A DNA stretch of 17,715 nt from Planctomycetaceae bacterium (GTDB lineage Bacteria; Planctomycetota; Phycisphaerae; Phycisphaerales; SM1A02), in NCBI GenBank assembly GCA_947474205.1, contig CANJIC010000012.1:1-17715 (forward strand), in the 5' to 3' direction. The translations under genes were made by a program, and so were the position numbers. A model generated the notes under the pieces. It was not told the DNA's origin. It made no database searches and saw only the letters and a program-made list of their open reading frames with translations. Below are positions 15,143 through 17,715 of this stretch, piece after piece. Every line of letters starts with the position of its first letter. The first letter of the stretch is position 1.

Positions 15143-15910
15143 TCAGTTTGAATTCAACGGTGCATTTGTAGTCGAGCTACCCGTGGGCCAATTCACAAGT
15201 TTGGCGATCAGAATGGCTGGATACAGCACGCCAATGATTCCCTCAACTAAAGCCGTACTGCGCGCGCGGGCGGACATTGGAACAAGATCTCCATATCCAA
15301 TCGTGGTCAGAGTTGAAAAACTAAAATAAAGAAAATCATGCCAAGCGAACGCCTGCGTAGGCAACGCGCCATTCATGGTTGATTGATAGGCCCCAAGGTT
15401 TTGTTCACTGATGCGATGGTGAATGACACTAAACACAATGCCAATCAGTAGGTACACAGAAATGCCACCATAGATTCGATCGGGCTGCACTGCTTCTTTT
15501 CGAAACACCGCAAACGCAACTAGAATTGTGGAATATGAGTAATAAATCACCACGAATAATCCAGGCCATCCAATTAAAGCGTTGGATATTTCCAAGTGAT
15601 TGATTGAGTAGGCGCCATAGATAAAGACACTTAACGCCGCAAAGGTAATAACAATTCCTGTCACTCCCGCCAATGAAATAACCCCGATCGCCGGCAGAAG
15701 TGTGAACACAGCAAGACCCCACATCGTGGCGTGCGTATCGTCGGACACCATAAATGGATATGCCCAAAGCAGTACCACCAATGCAATAAACAAAGGAAGG
15801 CAACGATTTCGAAGCCACCGCATGGGATTGAGAACGTCCTCTATTTTGTTCGTCCGATTACGAACGGTCTTATGACTTGGTTGCGTCGGCGGTTGAAATT
15901 CGTGAGTCAT
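15143..15910 (-). CDS. Potassium-channel-like membrane protein
   Basis: This 255-residue integral membrane protein is predicted to conduct K+. The signature is the selectivity filter TTIGYGD in FSTLTTIGYGDLVPMS, about 55 residues before the C-terminus. A re-entrant pore helix (WHDFLYFSFSTL) precedes it and a last transmembrane helix (ALVEGIIGVLYPAILIAKLV) follows. Upstream are about five hydrophobic segments: PLFIALVVLLWAYPFMV; a stretch around WGLAVFTLLPAIG; ITFAALSVFIYGAYS; GLFVVIYYSYSTILVAFAVF; and YGGISVYLLIGIVFSVIHH. No arginine-rich S4 voltage sensor and no cytoplasmic RCK domain are visible, so gating is unclear. I chose the ATG at 15908-15910; a TTG at 15953-15955 would add 15 residues without obvious character. 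It lies downstream of the MFS gene on the same strand, after about 190 bases. Confidence 0.88.
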   Translation of the reverse strand: MTHEFQPPTQPSHKTVRNRTNKIEDVLNPMRWLRNRCLPLFIALVVLLWAYPFMVSDDTHATMWGLAVFTLLPAIGVISLAGVTGIVITFAALSVFIYGAYSINHLEISNALIGWPGLFVVIYYSYSTILVAFAVFRKEAVQPDRIYGGISVYLLIGIVFSVIHHRISEQNLGAYQSTMNGALPTQAFAWHDFLYFSFSTLTTIGYGDLVPMSARARSTALVEGIIGVLYPAILIAKLVNWPTGSSTTNAPLNSN

Positions 15911-16028
15911 ATCAGCAGTATCGACGGCATTGACTGGCAATGCAAATGAAATCAATTTTTAAAACGCAATTTAAAATACGAGTGAATTGAAATCCAACGA
16001 CACATTTTCAAATCAGTTTGTAAGCACA

Positions 16029-16042
16029 GAGTTGTTGACAAC
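16029..16042. promoter_or_regulatory. Inverted repeat GTTGT-TG-ACAAC upstream of the channel gene
   Basis: ACAGAGTTGT followed by TG and ACAAC lies about 120 bases upstream of the channel start. The same ACAGAGTTGT plus ACAAC, without the two-base spacer, occurs at about 17434-17448 over the MFS start. Two near-identical dyads beside two neighbouring transport genes could be a shared operator. Confidence 0.3.
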
Positions 16043-16068
16043 TGCAAAGGCACTTATTCAACAGTGTC

Positions 16069-16090
16069 AAAACCGTCTCTAGAGAGATGG
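16069..16090 (-). terminator. Possible weak terminator after the MFS gene
   Basis: About ten bases after the MFS stop, the minus strand can form a hairpin around TCTCTAGAGA (16076-16085). Outer pairs extend to 16073-16090 with one mismatch, and the hairpin is followed by UUUU. The stem is short with a tight loop, so termination would be partial at best. Confidence 0.3.
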
Positions 16091-16100
16091 CATTGAGGAA

Positions 16101-17450
16101 TCACACTTCCTCGTAATCTAAATCAAGCGTAAATGGCTCTGGAAGACGCCAAACCGCGATTAAACCAAGCGCTACCACCACGGCCGCAACCAAAGCCGCA
16201 GCCCCAATCATTCCGACTCCCGGCGTAAGAAATTCCCAGGCCATCACCATGATCACCGCGGCGCCGCGTACTAAATTGGGCGCAACGGTGGCGGCGGTTG
16301 CGCGCAAGTTTGTGCCAAACGATTCGCCCGCGATGGTGACAAACACCGCCCAATATCCTGTGGCAATTCCGGCGGCGAATGTCCATGAATAAAATGCGAA
16401 TGCGCTACCACCACCAAAAGTCAAAAGCCCCGCGATTGCAATGGCCAGCACAATTATAAAAATCGACACCGCGGCCCTGCGGCTTTGCAACCATTGACTC
16501 AATGAACTACTGAGTAAATCACCGATCGCCGCGCCGGCATAGCCGCACATGATCACCGTGGGTGGCCGCACCGGTTCACTTAGTCCAAGTCCACGCGCCA
16601 ATTCAGGCGCGAACACAAAAATAATTCCGCCCACAAACCAAATGGGCGTGCCTAGCAACACCACGCACGCAAAACGGTGCAAGCGCTCCAGTGGTAAGAA
16701 CAACATGCGCGGATCGCCGCGTTTCTTATTTCGCTGCGCGGTGCGCGAATATATTCCGCTTTCCACTACGCCCAAACGCAACGCCAAAAGCGCGAAGCCC
16801 ATCACGCCACCAATGATGTACGAGTGACGCCACGCAAAATTCGCGCCAACCACGCTCGCCACAATCGGACCAAACATTCCCGCGAATGCGATGATCATGG
16901 TGCCCCATCCGCGATGTTTTTTGCCTAGCAATTCGCTCACTAGCGTTACGCCCGCTCCCAATTCGCCCGCCAAGCCAAAGCCCGCCACAAATCTCAGCGC
17001 CGCATACATCGGAACACTTCCCACAAAGCCAGTCAACAGATTGGCCGTGGAATACAGCGCGATCGAACCAAACAATGTCGTCAATCGGCCGCGGCGATCG
17101 CCCAACATTCCCCATGCAAATCCGCCCAACACCATGCCCACAAGTTGCGCATTGAAAATGGCAACCCCCGCGCTGGTGATATCGCCAGTTGCAAATCCAA
17201 AGGTCACTTGAAATAAATGCCCTATGCGCTCCCAACCCGTGATCGAAGTGCTTGGATCCGCTGGCAGCAATCCCAAACCACCCGCGCCCAAACTAGCAAC
17301 GCGCACAACGCTGAATATCACCAGGTCATACAGGTCCACGAAGTAGCCAAGCGCGGCAACCGTGACGGCCAACCACGGCGTCGCCCGCGCACCATTTTCA
17401 ACAACTGAAAAACTATTCACGGATTTGGTCACTACAGAGTTGTACAACAA
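16101..17450 (-). CDS. Major facilitator superfamily transporter (metabolite:H+ symporter-like)
   Basis: This is a 12-helix secondary transporter of about 440-449 residues. The first helix carries LGYFVDLYDLVIFSVV, resembling the 'D.yD...fs' start of the sugar/organic acid symporter branch (ShiA, ProP, benzoate transporters). The loop between helices 2 and 3 has motif A, GMLGDRRGR (114-122). Helix 5 has the family-type RFVAGFGLAGELGAGVTLVSE (153-173). A central basic loop (RTAQRNKKRGDPRM) separates the two six-helix halves. The substrate cannot be read from the sequence. No ATG is available near the N-terminus. The longest form starts at a TTG (17450); another TTG (17447) and GTGs (17432, 17420) are alternatives. 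A hairpin-rich RNA with a terminator lies upstream on the same strand, raising the possibility of leader control. Confidence 0.9.
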   Translation of the reverse strand: MLYNSVVTKSVNSFSVVENGARATPWLAVTVAALGYFVDLYDLVIFSVVRVASLGAGGLGLLPADPSTSITGWERIGHLFQVTFGFATGDITSAGVAIFNAQLVGMVLGGFAWGMLGDRRGRLTTLFGSIALYSTANLLTGFVGSVPMYAALRFVAGFGLAGELGAGVTLVSELLGKKHRGWGTMIIAFAGMFGPIVASVVGANFAWRHSYIIGGVMGFALLALRLGVVESGIYSRTAQRNKKRGDPRMLFLPLERLHRFACVVLLGTPIWFVGGIIFVFAPELARGLGLSEPVRPPTVIMCGYAGAAIGDLLSSSLSQWLQSRRAAVSIFIIVLAIAIAGLLTFGGGSAFAFYSWTFAAGIATGYWAVFVTIAGESFGTNLRATAATVAPNLVRGAAVIMVMAWEFLTPGVGMIGAAALVAAVVVALGLIAVWRLPEPFTLDLDYEEV

Positions 17451-17470
17451 ATTTGCAATTCATTGCAATG
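17439..17470. promoter_or_regulatory. Paired palindromes at the MFS start
   Basis: GTTGTACAAC (17439-17448) and CATTGCAATG (17461-17470) are both perfect 10-bp palindromes, and TTGCAA occurs between them at 17454-17459. They cover the likely start codon and leader of the MFS gene. They are plausible operator sites. The T-rich minus-strand stretch 17471-17535 shows no convincing -35/-10 pair. Confidence 0.35.
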
Positions 17471-17535
17471 CACGACAGATCGGATACACAAACAAACACA
17501 CGCAATAAAAATGCAAAAACGAAATATAAAAATAC

Positions 17536-17571
17536 AAAAAAAGAACACCCCGACTTTTGATCGGGATGTTC
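17536..17571 (-). terminator. Intrinsic terminator on the minus strand
   Basis: Minus-strand RNA forms GAACAUCCCGA / UCGGGGUGUUC (17561-17571 with 17543-17553) with one U-G wobble, a seven-base loop and a run of seven U (17536-17542). Read on the plus strand the wobble becomes a C-A mismatch and there is no U run, so the terminator acts on minus-strand transcripts entering from the right. Confidence 0.85.
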
Positions 17572-17715
17572 AAACAACCGGTATTCATTGCTGAATACCG
17601 GGTGAATTTCTTTTGAAATGAACGTTTGGACGCCTTGGTTCTAAGTTGCCTTAGAGATATCCGTCGCCATGGGTTACCCCACTTTGACGGGCGAGAAATG
17701 TGTGAACGGATCGCG
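17536..17715 (-). ncRNA. Structured RNA with serial GNRA-loop hairpins (3' part; continues beyond window)
   Basis: Read on the minus strand, the segment folds into consecutive hairpins. First is GUGGG-GUAA-CCCAU (17669-17682), enclosed by CCGUC/GACGG (17686-17690 with 17661-17665). Second is UCUAAG-GCAA-CUUAGA (17640-17655). Third is a short AUUUC-AAAA-GAAAU (17606-17619). Fourth is CCGGUAUUCA-GCAA-UGAAUACCGG (17578-17601). The terminator follows. Three loops are GNRA type on this strand only; on the other strand they read UUGC or UUAC. GACG can also pair with CGUC at 17629-17632, giving a possible alternative fold. I match it to no known RNA class (not tmRNA, RNase P, SRP, 6S or a riboswitch I know). 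It may be a separate small RNA or a leader controlling the MFS gene. A 3' UTR of an unseen gene is the main alternative. Confidence 0.5.

Noticed and set aside
17651..17713. Possible C-terminus of a minus-strand protein (frame ending at 17651)
   Set aside because: Only about 20 codons are visible, and its stop falls inside the GCAA hairpin. The serial GNRA hairpins fit a structured RNA better, but I cannot exclude it without sequence to the right.
1..17715. Defence island, mobile element, prophage, tRNA or CRISPR array
   Set aside because: I looked on both strands and saw no transposase, integrase, nuclease cluster, cloverleaf or regular repeat-spacer pattern.

Overview
The window reads as ordinary bacterial chromosome from a Gram-negative type of cell. 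It carries a lipoprotein with a lipobox, a secreted FKBP-type isomerase, a TolC-like fragment and many exported proteins. It has no transposon, integrase, tRNA, rRNA or CRISPR array that I can recognise. Codon use is rich in GCG/CGC, spacers are AT-rich, and many starts lack a strong Shine-Dalgarno sequence. My guess at lineage is Planctomycetota (Phycisphaerae-like), because an MptE-like/SpsF-like fusion and lineage-specific secreted proteins would fit there. This is inference, and no marker gene proves it.

Layout, left to right. (1) Positions 1-244 hold the 3' end of a plus-strand gene, possibly TolC-like. (2) Positions 334-5504 hold a minus-strand run, in transcription order: a 907-residue three-part protein (MptE-like, nucleotidyltransferase-like, degenerate radical SAM/SPASM-like), a stand-alone Lon substrate-binding domain protein, LemA, and RuvB. 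(3) Positions 5690-9073 hold plus-strand genes: a membrane-anchored coiled-coil protein of unknown role, an L-threonine aldolase and an M29 aminopeptidase. A strong bidirectional terminator closes this run. (4) Positions 9193-10513, minus: a PepSY-like/FKBP secreted isomerase and a small lipoprotein that overlaps its 3' end. (5) Positions 10736-13311, minus: transketolase and ribose-5-phosphate isomerase B in an ATGA overlap, a non-oxidative pentose phosphate pair. (6) Positions 13450-15097, plus: two tandem paralogous secreted proteins with a His-Tyr alternating motif and an identical GFND tail. (7) Positions 15143-17450, minus: a potassium-channel-like protein and an MFS transporter. (8) Positions 17536-17715, minus: a series of hairpins with GNRA loops ending in an intrinsic terminator. 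This is probably the 3' part of a structured RNA or leader upstream of the MFS gene.

The housekeeping genes (ruvB, tkt, rpiB, threonine aldolase, M29 peptidase) are conventional. The parts that deserve attention are the 907-residue fusion whose radical SAM cysteines are gone, the duplicated secreted family, the GNRA hairpin RNA at the right edge, and the PepSY-like/FKBP fusion. No spacer exceeds 300 bases. The longest gene-free stretch is the right end (17451-17715), followed by 10514-10735 and 7737-7948.
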